DNA of 64,000 bases, taken from assembly GCF_003471585.1 (NCBI RefSeq), contig NZ_QRJO01000002.1, positions 75,587 through 139,586 of the forward strand, read 5' to 3'. The stretch comes from Collinsella sp. AM18-10 (GTDB taxonomy: Bacteria; Actinomycetota; Coriobacteriia; Coriobacteriales; Coriobacteriaceae). A program made the position numbers and the translations under genes. Positions within the stretch are counted from its first letter, which is position 1, and each line of letters opens with the position of its first letter. A model generated the notes under the pieces. The model did no database searches, had not been told where the DNA came from, and worked only from the letters and a program-made list of their open reading frames with translations. Shown here piece after piece: positions 8,133 to 17,165 of this stretch.

Positions 8133-9059
8133 ATGAACAACATCGTACTTGCCGTTCTGCAGGGCGTGGTCGTTATGGCCGTCGCGCCGTTCTTCTCCGG
8201 TCTCGGTCGCGTGATCCGCGCCAAGATGCACAACCGTCGCGGCCCCAGCATCATGCAGGACTACCGCGACCTGGCCAAGCTTTTTGCGCGCCCCGAGTCC
8301 CAGAGCGAGGACGCGAGCTTTGCGCTTCGCATTATGCCGCCGCTGTTCTTCGCCGTCGCCTTTATGCTCGCGATGGGCCTGCCGCTCTTTACGGCACAAA
8401 GCCCCATCCCGGTCTTTGGTGACGCTATCACCATCATGTACAGCCTGGCGCTTGCCCGCTTCTTCTTCGCCCTCTGCGGTGTGGATTCGTCCAACGCCTA
8501 CGCCGGTATCGGCGGCGTCCGCGAGCTGCTCATGAGCGTGCTCATCGAGCCGTCCATGCTGCTGGCGCTGTTTGCCGCGGCCCTGGTGTGCGGCTCCACC
8601 GACATCGCCACCATGGGTCAGCACATCATGACGGGCGCCGTCGACGCGCCGGTCGCCGTGATCCTCGCCGGCATCGCCTTTGCGATTGCCTGCTATATGG
8701 AGCTCGGCAAGCTGCCGTTTGATCAGGCCGAGGCCGAGCAGGAGCTCCAGGAAGGTCCGCTCGCCGAGCTTTCCGGCCCGTCGCTTGCGATGGCCAAGCT
8801 CGCCATGTCCATGAAGCAGGTCCTGGTCGTCGCCTGGTTCTGCGCGATCTTCGTCCCCTGGGGCGAGCCCGCGACCGTGGGCGCCGCCGCCGTTCTGGGC
8901 GCGGTCATCTTCCTGGTGAAGTGCCTGATCGACTTTGTCGTGTGCGGCGTGATCGAGAACTCCTGCTCGCGCTCGCGCTTTAAGGTGCTTGGCAATCAGA
9001 CCTGGGCCGTCGTGGGCATCGCCGTTCTGGCGTTTGTCTTCGTGGTCGTCGGCGTGTAG
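8133..9059 (+). CDS. hyfC: Hydrogenase-4 component C, NuoH-like membrane subunit
   Basis: This 308-residue hydrophobic protein is a homologue of NuoH/HycD, the subunit anchoring the hydrogenase module to the membrane arm (E. coli HyfC is about 315). Features seen are the early cytoplasmic loop AKMHNRRGPSIMQDYRDLAK (residues 30-50), the central FFALCGVDSSNAYAGIGGVRE segment, and the acidic loop LPFDQAEAEQELQEGPLAE near residues 193-212. In NuoH the matching acidic loop lies at the entrance linking electron transfer to ion movement. GGAGGGGAG lies before the ATG. The 15-nt gap to hyfD supports one transcript. Confidence 0.9.
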   Translation: MNNIVLAVLQGVVVMAVAPFFSGLGRVIRAKMHNRRGPSIMQDYRDLAKLFARPESQSEDASFALRIMPPLFFAVAFMLAMGLPLFTAQSPIPVFGDAITIMYSLALARFFFALCGVDSSNAYAGIGGVRELLMSVLIEPSMLLALFAAALVCGSTDIATMGQHIMTGAVDAPVAVILAGIAFAIACYMELGKLPFDQAEAEQELQEGPLAELSGPSLAMAKLAMSMKQVLVVAWFCAIFVPWGEPATVGAAAVLGAVIFLVKCLIDFVVCGVIENSCSRSRFKVLGNQTWAVVGIAVLAFVFVVVGV

Positions 9060-9074
9060 GAGAAGGGAGAAACA

Positions 9075-10532
9075 ATGTCATTTGCAGTCAGTCTGTCCCT
9101 TCTCGGCTTGGTCGCTATCGCGGCCCCGATGGTGGCCTCGGTGCTCGTCGCCCTGTTCCCCCGTCCGTACGCCAAGTGGTTCAGCGTTTTGGGTGCCGCC
9201 GTCTCGACGGCCTGCACCATCGCCCTCGCCGCGAATTTCGCCGGCGCCGGCATGCCCGACACGCAGGTCCCCCTGATCTCGTTTGGGCAGACCCTCGTCA
9301 TGGGATTCACCTTCGATCGCATGAGCACGCTGCTCGCGCCCGCCTTTGTGGGTATCGGCCTGCTTGTCGTGATCTATTCGATTCCCTATATGAGCGAGAA
9401 TAACCGTGAGCATCCCGACGCGCCGCGTCGTCGCTTCTACGCATACCTCGCGACCTTCATCGGCGCCATGGCCGGCCTCGTGTACAGCTCGACCCTTTTG
9501 GGCCAGCTCGTGTTCTTTGAGATCACGGGTGCGTGCTCTTGGGGCCTTATTAGCTACTACATGACGCCTACGGCCAAGAAGGCCGGCATGAAGGCCCTGA
9601 TCATCACGCATATCGGTGCGCTCGGCCTGTATCTGGGCGCCGCCATTGTGTTTGCCCACACCGGCACCTTCGCCATTACCGCGATTGCCGGCCTCGATGC
9701 CAAGCTCAAGGCCATCGTCCTTTTGCTCGTGTTGTTTGCGGCCTGGGCCAAGTCCGCACAGGTTCCCATGTACATGTGGCTGCCTTCGGCCATGGAGGCG
9801 CCGACGCCTGTTTCGGCCTACCTGCATGGTGCCTCGATGGTCAAGGTCGGCGTGTGCGTGTTCGCGCGTGCACTCGTCTCTGCCGGCGAGATTCCCGAGA
9901 TCGTGGGCTGGGTTGCCATTATCGACGCCATGGTCACCATGCTCTTTGGTTTCCTTATGTACCTGCCGCAAAAGGACATGAAGCGTCTGCTGGCCTTCTC
10001 CACGATCGCCCAGCTCTCCTATGTGTTCTTTGGTCTGGGCCTTTCGGTCTTTGGCAGCCAGCTGGCCTTTGATGGCGCTGTTTGCCACATCTTTAACCAC
10101 GCTTTCGCCAAGACGCTGTTCTTCCTGATTGCCGGTTCGTTCTCCTTCACCCTCGGCACGCGTATGCTGCCCAAGCTTCGCGGCATCGTAAAGAAGTACC
10201 CGATTTCGGGCGTGGGCTTTGGTGTCGCGGCGCTCGCCATTGCCGGCGTGCCGCCCATGAACACGTTCTTCTCGAAGTTCCAGATCATCGCCGGCGGCTT
10301 CTCTGTGGGTGCCGGCAACGTCGCGATCCTGGTGCTCGTGTGCATCATGGTCGCCGAGACTGTCGCCACCTTTGCCTGGTTCCTCAAGTGGATGGGCTAT
10401 TGCCTGCCCGGCGAGCCGAGCGAAGAGGTCGCTGCGGGAGCCCCGCTTCCCCGCGCGATGGCGTTCGTGTTCATCGTGCTCATCATCATGGTCATCGTCA
10501 GCGGCCCGCTTTCGGCCAGCTGGATCGGTTAG
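9075..10532 (+). CDS. hyfD: Hydrogenase-4 component D, antiporter-like subunit
   Basis: This is a second antiporter-like polytopic protein of 485 residues (E. coli HyfD about 479). It is predicted to have around 14 helices, with the family block AQVPMYMWLPSAMEAPTPVS from about residue 228 and KDMKRLLAFSTIAQLSYVFF around residue 300. HyfD and HyfF are what distinguish Hyf-type (FHL-2-like) complexes from the simpler Hyc complex, which has only one antiporter-like subunit. Their presence here suggests an ion-pumping enzyme. The start ATG at 9075 follows GGAGAAGGGAG. HyfE follows after 13 nt. Confidence 0.88.
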   Translation: MSFAVSLSLLGLVAIAAPMVASVLVALFPRPYAKWFSVLGAAVSTACTIALAANFAGAGMPDTQVPLISFGQTLVMGFTFDRMSTLLAPAFVGIGLLVVIYSIPYMSENNREHPDAPRRRFYAYLATFIGAMAGLVYSSTLLGQLVFFEITGACSWGLISYYMTPTAKKAGMKALIITHIGALGLYLGAAIVFAHTGTFAITAIAGLDAKLKAIVLLLVLFAAWAKSAQVPMYMWLPSAMEAPTPVSAYLHGASMVKVGVCVFARALVSAGEIPEIVGWVAIIDAMVTMLFGFLMYLPQKDMKRLLAFSTIAQLSYVFFGLGLSVFGSQLAFDGAVCHIFNHAFAKTLFFLIAGSFSFTLGTRMLPKLRGIVKKYPISGVGFGVAALAIAGVPPMNTFFSKFQIIAGGFSVGAGNVAILVLVCIMVAETVATFAWFLKWMGYCLPGEPSEEVAAGAPLPRAMAFVFIVLIIMVIVSGPLSASWIG

Positions 10533-10545
10533 GAGGTAGAACGAC

Positions 10546-11199
10546 ATGGGTTATTCGATCGTCAACATCCTTGGCGGCCTTCTGATCGTCACGTCTACCA
10601 TGGTGGTCGTCTCCAAGAACATCAAACATGCCATCCGCTGGTATGCGGTGCAGTCGCTGGTGCTCGTGGGGCTTCTCGCCACGCTCGGTATCACCACCGG
10701 TGCGCAGGAGCTGCTTATGTGGGCTGGATCTGCCTTTATCACCAAGGTCGTCTTGGTCCCTTATATCCTCAACCGCGCATACAAGAAGATGGGCGAGCCG
10801 AGCGACGCTTCGCTCAAGGCCGGCCTTAAGCCCGCGTGGGCCATTTGCATCATCGCCGTGGAGGTCGCGATCTGCTTTGCCGTCGTGACGCAGATCAGCC
10901 TGCCCACGGCCGAGGTCGCAACGCCTGCGCTCGCCATTAGCTTCGCTCACTTCTTTGTGGGCCTCACCTGCATCATTTCGCAGCGCAACATCATGAAGCA
11001 GATCTTTGGATACTGCCTTATGGAAAACGGCAGCCATGTGACGCTCGCGCTTTTGGCCCCCACCGCTCCCGAGATCATCGAGATCGGTATCGCCACCGAC
11101 GCCATCTTTGCCGTTATCATCATGTCCATCGTCGTGCGTCGCATTTGGGACGACTCCCACTCGCTCGATGCGCGCGACCTGTCCGAGCTGAGGGGGTAG
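10546..11199 (+). CDS. hyfE: Hydrogenase-4 component E, NuoK-like membrane subunit
   Basis: This 217-residue membrane protein (E. coli HyfE about 216) is related in its middle to NuoK/MnhC. It has six or so hydrophobic helices, with acidic residues buried in helices (for example near AVEVAI and the MENGSHVTLALL stretch around residues 158-170). A cytoplasmic tail DDSHSLDARDLSELRG ends the protein. It should sit between the antiporter-like subunits in the membrane arm. TAGGAGGTAG precedes the ATG, and hyfF begins 3 nt after its stop. Confidence 0.88.
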   Translation: MGYSIVNILGGLLIVTSTMVVVSKNIKHAIRWYAVQSLVLVGLLATLGITTGAQELLMWAGSAFITKVVLVPYILNRAYKKMGEPSDASLKAGLKPAWAICIIAVEVAICFAVVTQISLPTAEVATPALAISFAHFFVGLTCIISQRNIMKQIFGYCLMENGSHVTLALLAPTAPEIIEIGIATDAIFAVIIMSIVVRRIWDDSHSLDARDLSELRG

Positions 11200-11202
11200 T
11201 CC

Positions 11203-12762
11203 ATGGAAACGCTGATTCTCGCCCTGCTCGCGACTCCTTTGGTGTTCTCGCTGGTCATGGCGTTTTTGCCCAAGAACACGTCCTATAACGTGTTTGCCGG
11301 TCTCAACCTGGTCTCCGTCGCAGCCGTCCTGGTGCTGTCGATTGTGACGGCCGGTGACGTCCTTATGAGCGGCGACACCGCGAGCGCTCTTGGCCTGTGG
11401 TTCCACCTCGATTCGCTGGGCGCCATCTTTGTGCTGCTCATCGGCTTTATCGGTTTTCTTACGGGGCTGTTCTCGCTGCCCTATGTAAAGGCCGATATCG
11501 AGGAGGGCTCCATGCCCGCCGAGCGCGCCAAGCAGTATTTTGCGCTGTTTAGCCTGTTTGTGTTCACCATGCTGCTCGCGTGCCTGTCCAACAACATGAT
11601 CCTCACGTGGGCCGCCGTGGAGGCAACCACGCTTTCCACCGTGTTCCTCGTGGGTATCTACAAGAACAAGACGGCCCTCGAGGCTTCTTGGAAGTATGCG
11701 ATGGTCTGCACCGCCGGCGTGGCCTTCGGCCTGTTCGGTACGCTGCTGATCTACGCCAACGCCGCCGACGTGATTCCCAACGCCCACGAGGCCGCATTCC
11801 TGTCGTGCGTGCTGCCGTATGCCGACCGGTTCGACCCGACGCTCATGCGCCTCGCCTTTGCGTTTGTCGTGATTGGCTTTGGCACCAAGGCCGGCCTGTT
11901 CCCCATGCACACTTGGCTGCCCGATGCCCACTCCCAGGCCCCGAGCCCTGTCTCGGCCCTGCTCTCGGGCGTGCTGCTTAAGTGCGCCATGCTTGTGATC
12001 ATGCGCTCCTACGGCTTTACTATCCAGGCCGTGGGCGCCGAGTATCCGCAACTTTTGCTGCTGATCGTCGGCACGCTGTCCATTTTGGTGGCGGCACTCT
12101 CGATGTTTCGCCAAGACGACCTCAAGCGCCGCTTTGCGTACTCGTCTGTGGAGAACGTGGGCGTTATCGCCCTGTGCCTGGGTATCGGTGGCCCGCTGGG
12201 TATCGCCGCGGCCCTGCTGCACTGCGTGTTCCACGGCTTTACCAAGACGCTTGCCTTCTGCGTGTCCGGCAACATCCAGCATGCCTTTGGCACGCGTAGC
12301 CTGGCCAAGATTCAAGGCGTCGTTGAGGTTGCACCCGCAACCGCCGCACTCGCCATCCTGGCGCTGCTCGGCCTTGCCGCCTTCCCGCCCTTTGGCATGT
12401 TTATTTCCGAGTTCCTGACTTTTGTCGCCGGTGTTACCGCCGGTCCCATGTGGCTGGTCGTCGTGGTCGCCCTCGGTCTTACCGTGGCCATCTCCGCGCT
12501 CACCCGCATCGCACTCAAGTCGGTATTCGGCCATGCGCCCCAGGGCATGGGCAAGCATGAGGCCCCGGCGCTCATGCTTATCCCCGAAATCATCCTGGCT
12601 GTCATGATCTTGTGGTTTGGCATCGCCACCCCGCTGCCTCTCGTGCACGGTGTGGAGACCGCGACCGGCATCGTGCTCGAGCAGAGCACCGAGGAACTTC
12701 ACGCGACGCCGATGTACCGCGCTGTGTTCGGTACCGAGACCGCTCAGAGCGAGGTGGAGTAA
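11203..12762 (+). CDS. hyfF: Hydrogenase-4 component F, antiporter-like subunit
   Basis: This is the third antiporter-like subunit, 519 residues (E. coli HyfF about 526). Family blocks are HTWLPDAHSQAPSPVSALLS from about residue 235 and DDLKRRFAYSSVENVGVIAL near residue 306. The IYKNKTALEASWKYAM segment near residue 155 is typical of HyfF/HycC relatives. With HyfB and HyfD it gives three potential ion channels in the complex. It is packed between hyfE and hyfG with 3-nt gaps on both sides, so expression is almost certainly coupled. Confidence 0.9.
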   Translation: METLILALLATPLVFSLVMAFLPKNTSYNVFAGLNLVSVAAVLVLSIVTAGDVLMSGDTASALGLWFHLDSLGAIFVLLIGFIGFLTGLFSLPYVKADIEEGSMPAERAKQYFALFSLFVFTMLLACLSNNMILTWAAVEATTLSTVFLVGIYKNKTALEASWKYAMVCTAGVAFGLFGTLLIYANAADVIPNAHEAAFLSCVLPYADRFDPTLMRLAFAFVVIGFGTKAGLFPMHTWLPDAHSQAPSPVSALLSGVLLKCAMLVIMRSYGFTIQAVGAEYPQLLLLIVGTLSILVAALSMFRQDDLKRRFAYSSVENVGVIALCLGIGGPLGIAAALLHCVFHGFTKTLAFCVSGNIQHAFGTRSLAKIQGVVEVAPATAALAILALLGLAAFPPFGMFISEFLTFVAGVTAGPMWLVVVVALGLTVAISALTRIALKSVFGHAPQGMGKHEAPALMLIPEIILAVMILWFGIATPLPLVHGVETATGIVLEQSTEELHATPMYRAVFGTETAQSEVE

Positions 12763-12765
12763 CGA

Positions 12766-14538
12766 ATGATTGAAACTGAGAACAAGGTGTATGCCCGTCG
12801 CTGCGAGAGCCATGTCGAGGCCCTGCGCCGCGCCGTTCCGGGCTGCATCGAGAAGGTCGAGTGGCAGTGCGAGGACCAGCTGACGATTACCGTCAAGCAG
12901 GACAAGCTGCCCGAGGCCGTCCACTACCTGTATTACGAGCGCTACGGCTGGATTCCCGTGATCATCGGCAATGATGAGCGCAGTCTGTGCGGCCGTTACG
13001 CTGTGTACTACGTCATCTCCATGGAGGGGGAGGACCCCGGTTGGGTGACCGTGCGCACCGAGGTCGATCCCGCCAAGATGACGTTCCCGTCCGTGACGCC
13101 GTTCGTCCCCGCCTGCGTGTGGGGCGAGCGCGAGCTTCGCGACATGTTCGGCCTGATCCCCGAGGGCCTGCCCGATCGTCGTCGCTTGGTGCTGCCCGAC
13201 GATTGGCCCAGCGGCCTGTACCCGCTGCGCAAGGACTCCATGGACTACCGTTTCCGTCCCGCTCCCGCGAGCGACATGGAAAACTACGAGTTCTTGGCCG
13301 ATACCAAGGGCAAGGAGACGACGCTCGTCCCCATGGGCCCGCTGCACATCACCTCCGACGAGCCCGGCCACTTCCGCCTGTTCGTTGAGGGCGAGACGAT
13401 CGTCGACGCCGACTACCGTCTGTTCTATGTGCACCGCGGTATGGAGAAGGTCGCCGAGACGCGCCTGAACTATGACGCCGTGACGTTCCTCGCCGACCGC
13501 ATCTGCGGCATCTGCGGCTGCGCCCACTCGGTGGCCTATGCCGAGGCCGTCGAGCGCGCCCAGGGCATTCATGTCCCGCCGCGCGCCCAGTACATTCGCG
13601 CCATCATGCTCGAGGTCGAGCGCCTGCACTCGCATCTGCTCAACATTGGCCTCGCATCCCACTACACGGGCTTCGACTCCGGCTTCCAGCAGTTCTTCCG
13701 CGTCCGCGAGAAGTCCATGGACCTGGCCGAGAAGCTCTCCGGTCACCGTAAGACCTACGGTCTCAACGTGATCGGCGGCGTGCGTCGCGACATTTTGGCC
13801 GAGCAGAAGCTTTCCACGCTCACGACCATCCACCAGTTGCGCTCCGAGGTTCAGGAGCTTGTCGACGTCTTGCTCTCCACGCCCAACTTTATTGAGCGTA
13901 CGAGTGGCATTGGCATCTTGGACCGCAAGATCGCACGCGACTTCTCGCCGGTCGGCCCGCTCATGCGTGGCTCGGGCTATGCCCGCGACGTGCGCTTTGA
14001 CCATCCCTTCGACGGCTACGCCGATCCGGATATTCAGAAGATGCACGCCGCCACGGCCGACACCTGCGACGCCTTCGGCCGTACCGCCGTTCGCATCCAG
14101 GAGGTCTACGATTCGATCGACATGATCGAGACCATGCTCGAGAACTGCCCGTCGGGCCCCATCCTCACCACGGATTGGGAGTACACCCCGCACAAGTACG
14201 CCATCGGCGCCACCGAGGCGCCGCGCGGCGAGGACGTGCACTGGGCGATGCTCGGCAACAACCAGAAGTGCTACCGCTGGCGCGCCAAGGCTGCCACGTA
14301 CAGCAACTGGCCGGTCCTGCGCTACATGTTCCGCGGCAACACCGTGGGCGACGCGGCGCTGATCGTCGGTTCGCTCGACCCGTGCTACTCCTGCACCGAC
14401 CGCGTGACGGTGACCGATGTCGCCGCCAAGCGCGACCACGTGCTCGACAAGGAGCAGTTCGAGAACGTCTGGCGCGACAAGTCGCCGCTTGCGGGCGAGG
14501 GCACCATGGCCGCTCCGCTCGATGAGGAGGCGCTCTAA
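12766..14538 (+). CDS. hyfG: Hydrogenase-4 large subunit with NuoC-like N-terminal domain
   Basis: This is the catalytic [NiFe] subunit of a group 4 hydrogenase, 590 residues. Residues 1 to about 175 match the NuoC/30-kDa domain (GERELRDMFGLIPEG near 122-136, YPLRKD near 153). From about residue 190 the NuoD/HycE domain begins. The nickel ligands are visible as RICGICGCAHS (L1 motif, near residue 245) and DPCYSCTDR (L2 motif, near residue 538). About 46 residues follow L2. By analogy with HycE, this tail is cut off by the HycI-type endopeptidase encoded 2 kb downstream once nickel is inserted. It is slightly longer than E. coli HyfG. The next gene starts 1 nt after its stop. Confidence 0.95.
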   Translation: MIETENKVYARRCESHVEALRRAVPGCIEKVEWQCEDQLTITVKQDKLPEAVHYLYYERYGWIPVIIGNDERSLCGRYAVYYVISMEGEDPGWVTVRTEVDPAKMTFPSVTPFVPACVWGERELRDMFGLIPEGLPDRRRLVLPDDWPSGLYPLRKDSMDYRFRPAPASDMENYEFLADTKGKETTLVPMGPLHITSDEPGHFRLFVEGETIVDADYRLFYVHRGMEKVAETRLNYDAVTFLADRICGICGCAHSVAYAEAVERAQGIHVPPRAQYIRAIMLEVERLHSHLLNIGLASHYTGFDSGFQQFFRVREKSMDLAEKLSGHRKTYGLNVIGGVRRDILAEQKLSTLTTIHQLRSEVQELVDVLLSTPNFIERTSGIGILDRKIARDFSPVGPLMRGSGYARDVRFDHPFDGYADPDIQKMHAATADTCDAFGRTAVRIQEVYDSIDMIETMLENCPSGPILTTDWEYTPHKYAIGATEAPRGEDVHWAMLGNNQKCYRWRAKAATYSNWPVLRYMFRGNTVGDAALIVGSLDPCYSCTDRVTVTDVAAKRDHVLDKEQFENVWRDKSPLAGEGTMAAPLDEEAL

Positions 14539-14539
14539 T

Positions 14540-15256
14540 ATGCTGAAGCTTTGGAAGGTCAACGCCAAGGCCGGCGACGCGACGGTCAAGTACCCGTTTG
14601 CGCCGTTCCCCACCAACAAGGACATGCGCGGCAAGCCCGAGCACAACGCGGAGCTCTGCATCGCCTGCGGTGCCTGCGGCGTGGCGTGCCCGGCCGATGC
14701 CATTCGCATGGACACCGACCTTGTGGCCGATACCATCACCTGGTCGATCGACTACGGTCGCTGCATCTTCTGCGGCCGCTGTGAGGAAGCCTGCCCCATG
14801 GAGGCTATCAAGCTCACCGAGGAGTTTGAGCTGGCCGTCATGAGCAAGGACGACCTCACCAGCAAGAGCGTCTATACGCTCGAGCACTGCTCGCGTTGCG
14901 GCAAGCCGTTTGCCCCGCACAAGGAGATCGACTACGCCAAGCGCCTGCTGCAAAAGGCCGGCGGCATGGAGGCCATCCAGGCCGCCCGTACCGTTGGTAT
15001 GTGCCAGGAGTGCAAGCGCGAGCTCGACGCCCTGCGCGCCGCCTCGGCCGTAAAGACCGGTAACGCGCGCGGCATGGCTGCCAACGAGACGCTTGCGTCC
15101 GGTGAGCCCCAGGGCCCCGGCATGGAGTATCTGGGCGGCCACGGTGTGAATCCGGAGTATGTCGACCGCGAGCTCAACCCCGATGCGCCCGAGATCCCCG
15201 CTGGACCTGCACCGGTCGAGGGCATCATCATGGATTTTGAAACGAAGGAGGAGTAA
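14540..15256 (+). CDS. hyfH: Hydrogenase-4 component H, 2x[4Fe-4S] ferredoxin subunit
   Basis: This 238-residue NuoI/HycF-like protein has two classical ferredoxin motifs, CIACGACGVACP (near residues 39-50) and CIFCGRCEEACP (near 75-86). Two more Cys pairs follow, CSRCGKPFAPH (near 117) and CQECK (near 156), the first matching the HyfH/HycF-specific block. E. coli HyfH is about 181 residues, so this version has roughly 50 extra C-terminal residues rich in Gly, Pro and acidic residues, with no known role. I start at 14540, 9 nt after GAGGAGG at the end of hyfG; an upstream in-frame extension from 14417 overlaps hyfG and is not credible. It should carry electrons to the NuoB-like subunit. Confidence 0.9.
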   Translation: MLKLWKVNAKAGDATVKYPFAPFPTNKDMRGKPEHNAELCIACGACGVACPADAIRMDTDLVADTITWSIDYGRCIFCGRCEEACPMEAIKLTEEFELAVMSKDDLTSKSVYTLEHCSRCGKPFAPHKEIDYAKRLLQKAGGMEAIQAARTVGMCQECKRELDALRAASAVKTGNARGMAANETLASGEPQGPGMEYLGGHGVNPEYVDRELNPDAPEIPAGPAPVEGIIMDFETKEE

Positions 15257-15258
15257 CC

Positions 15259-16041
15259 ATGGCCGAACCCACGCTTTTGCCCGAGCGGCTCCAGTACCGC
15301 CCGACCAAGATCGAGCTCGACGAGAGCATCGAGAAGGCCAAGGCGACCCTTCTTAAGAAGATCAAGCGCTCGGTGTACGTCTACCGTGTTGACTGCGGCG
15401 GCTGCAACGGCTGCGAGATCGAGATCTTCGGTTCCATCACGCCCGTCTTCGACGTCGAGCGTTTTGGCATCAAGGTCGTGCCCTCGCCCCGTCACGCCGA
15501 TGTGCTGCTGTACACCGGCGCCGTGACGCGCGCCATGCGCATGCCGGCCCTGCGCGCCTTTGAGGCCGCGCCCGATCCCAAGATCGTGGTGTCCTATGGC
15601 GCGTGCGGCTGCACTGGCGGCATCTTCTACGACAACTACTGCGTCTGGGGCGGAACGGATAAGATCCTGCCGGTTGATGTCTACATCCCCGGCTGCCCGC
15701 CCAGCCCCGCGCAGACCATCTACGGCTTTGCCATGGCGCTTGGTCTGCTGGACCAAAAGCTCCATGCCGAGACCACGGTGGAGGCTACCGGCGAGCAGGC
15801 CGATATCCTGCACCCCGGCGTGCCGTACAAGCTGCGCGTTGCCATCGAGCGCGAGGCTCGCGCCATGAGCGGCTACCGTTACGGCCGCGACCTGGCCAAC
15901 GAGTTTATGGATACGCTCGAGGGTGCGCCCAAGGGCGATATCCGCGGTGCCATGGCGCTACTCATCGACAAGCAGGACGATCCGCGCCGCGTTGAGGTGT
16001 ACTCGGCGCTGCAGGATCTGGTGCTGGCCGGAGGTCGCTAG
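15259..16041 (+). CDS. hyfI: Hydrogenase-4 small subunit, NuoB-like
   Basis: A 260-residue homologue of NuoB/HycG (E. coli HyfI about 252). It carries the cluster N2-type [4Fe-4S] site proximal to the nickel centre. Cys-containing blocks seen are CGGCNGCEIE (near residue 46), GACGCTGGIF (near 114) and PGCPPSP (near 146). The C-terminal 90 residues are charged and helical. It pairs with HyfG to form the catalytic core. AAGGAGGAG lies just before the ATG, and hyfJ starts directly after its stop codon with no gap. Confidence 0.93.
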   Translation: MAEPTLLPERLQYRPTKIELDESIEKAKATLLKKIKRSVYVYRVDCGGCNGCEIEIFGSITPVFDVERFGIKVVPSPRHADVLLYTGAVTRAMRMPALRAFEAAPDPKIVVSYGACGCTGGIFYDNYCVWGGTDKILPVDVYIPGCPPSPAQTIYGFAMALGLLDQKLHAETTVEATGEQADILHPGVPYKLRVAIEREARAMSGYRYGRDLANEFMDTLEGAPKGDIRGAMALLIDKQDDPRRVEVYSALQDLVLAGGR

Positions 16042-16623
16042 ATGGAGCTCACGGACCGCTCTGGTTACTTTGCGGGCCCCGGCATGCTCGGCGGCTCCTT
16101 TGGCGATGCCTCGCGCGCAAGCGACGAGGCCGCCGAGGGCGTCGCCGACCCCTGCCTGGGCCATGCGCCCGATCAAGTGGTCTTTTACGAGCTCACGCGT
16201 AAGTTTGTGGAGACCGAGGAAGACGTTCCCCAGGAGGCCTGCGACGTGCTGTACTACACGCTCGCCGTGGGCCACCACACCGGCGTGCTCGACTGCTTTG
16301 AGCCGCGCCTGTCGGTGCCGGTGAACGTCTTCTATTCGCTCGTCGACGCGCTGCCGGAGGGGGAGGCCAAAACCAAGTTTGAGGCCATCCGCTCCTTTGG
16401 TGAGTGCCAGCTCGACAAGACGGCGGTGCCGTCGTTGCTCGAGGCCTGCGATGCGTTGCTCGACGAGCGCGGTTTTCGCGGTTCTGCCAAGGCCGGCATC
16501 TCGGTGTTCGATGACGACTTTGGCCTGCATGCCCAGCAGGTCGCGTTTTTGATGAAGTTCCGCGATCTGGTTGAGCGCGTGCGCGATGTGTCGGGCGTGT
16601 ATCTGACGGGGAGGTTGCAGTAA
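16042..16623 (+). CDS. hyfJ: HycH/HyfJ-family formate hydrogenlyase maturation protein
   Basis: A 193-residue protein matching the HycH family, thought to help maturation of the large subunit of formate hydrogenlyase. The diagnostic stretch is VFYELTRKFVETEEDVP (residues 45-61), then VLYYTLAVGHHTGVLDCFEP (near 71-90), with the family's YY-x-LA-x-GHH-x-GV-x-DC pattern. E. coli HyfJ is about 137 residues. The extra length is an N-terminal extension of about 40 residues and a longer C-terminus (HAQQVAFLMKFRDL). It abuts hyfI, and its TAA shares an A with the hycI ATG (TAATG), so it is translationally coupled to the protease. Confidence 0.82.
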   Translation: MELTDRSGYFAGPGMLGGSFGDASRASDEAAEGVADPCLGHAPDQVVFYELTRKFVETEEDVPQEACDVLYYTLAVGHHTGVLDCFEPRLSVPVNVFYSLVDALPEGEAKTKFEAIRSFGECQLDKTAVPSLLEACDALLDERGFRGSAKAGISVFDDDFGLHAQQVAFLMKFRDLVERVRDVSGVYLTGRLQ

Positions 16624-17126
16624 TGGGTCGCGTTGTGGATGGACGTGTGAACGGCGCCCCGTTTGCGGGTATCGTGCTCACGGCGGGAAGTGTGCTGCGT
16701 GCCGACGATGCCGCCGGCCCCGTGCTCTCCAAAAAGATGGAGGACGCGCCCATTGCCGGTTGGTACACCATCGACGGCGGCCAAACGCCCGAAGACGACA
16801 TCATCGAGGTCAAGCGCGAGCGTCCGCCGCGCCTGGTCTTGGTCGATGCCGCCGACATGGCGCTGCCCGTCGGGTCCATCCGTTTGCTCGACAAACGCGA
16901 TGTGGCCCGCAAGTCGATGTTCACCACGCATTCGCTTCCCTTGTCGATTCTGATCGAGGAAATCGAGCAATCGTGCGATGATATCGTCTTCGTCGGGATT
17001 CAGCCGGGCGACACGGAGTTCTACAACCCCATGTCCCCGGAAGTCTTTGACGCCGTCGGCGCCGTGTACGACGCCGTGGCCGCCAACGACTTTTCCCACT
17101 TTGTCCGCTTGGGGCAAGAGCAATAG
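16623..17126 (+). CDS. hycI: Hydrogenase maturation endopeptidase, HycI type
   Basis: A 167-residue member of the HycI/HyaD hydrogenase protease family. It should trim the C-terminus of HyfG after nickel insertion. It has the nickel-sensing family pattern: VLTAGSVLRADDAAGPVL (near residues 18-35) with the first Asp, VLVDAADM (near 76-83) with the second, and FTTHSLPLS (near 100-108) with the conserved His. The usual VLG-x-GN-x-L-x-GDD is altered to TAGSVLRADD, so the GN turn and a Gly are replaced while the acidic residue is kept. Placement directly after hyfJ by 1-nt overlap supports dedication to this hydrogenase. Confidence 0.85.
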   Translation: MGRVVDGRVNGAPFAGIVLTAGSVLRADDAAGPVLSKKMEDAPIAGWYTIDGGQTPEDDIIEVKRERPPRLVLVDAADMALPVGSIRLLDKRDVARKSMFTTHSLPLSILIEEIEQSCDDIVFVGIQPGDTEFYNPMSPEVFDAVGAVYDAVAANDFSHFVRLGQEQ

Positions 17127-17165
17127 GAGCGCTTGTCTCTGCTGATTAGGAAAGAAGTGATTGAC

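Noticed and set aside
6051..14739. Very long minus-strand reading frames (for example 6051-8624 and 10498-14739)
   Set aside because: They are shadows of the hyf genes caused by high third-position GC. Their products are low-complexity and His/Arg/Gly-rich, and the plus-strand frames have clear homology.
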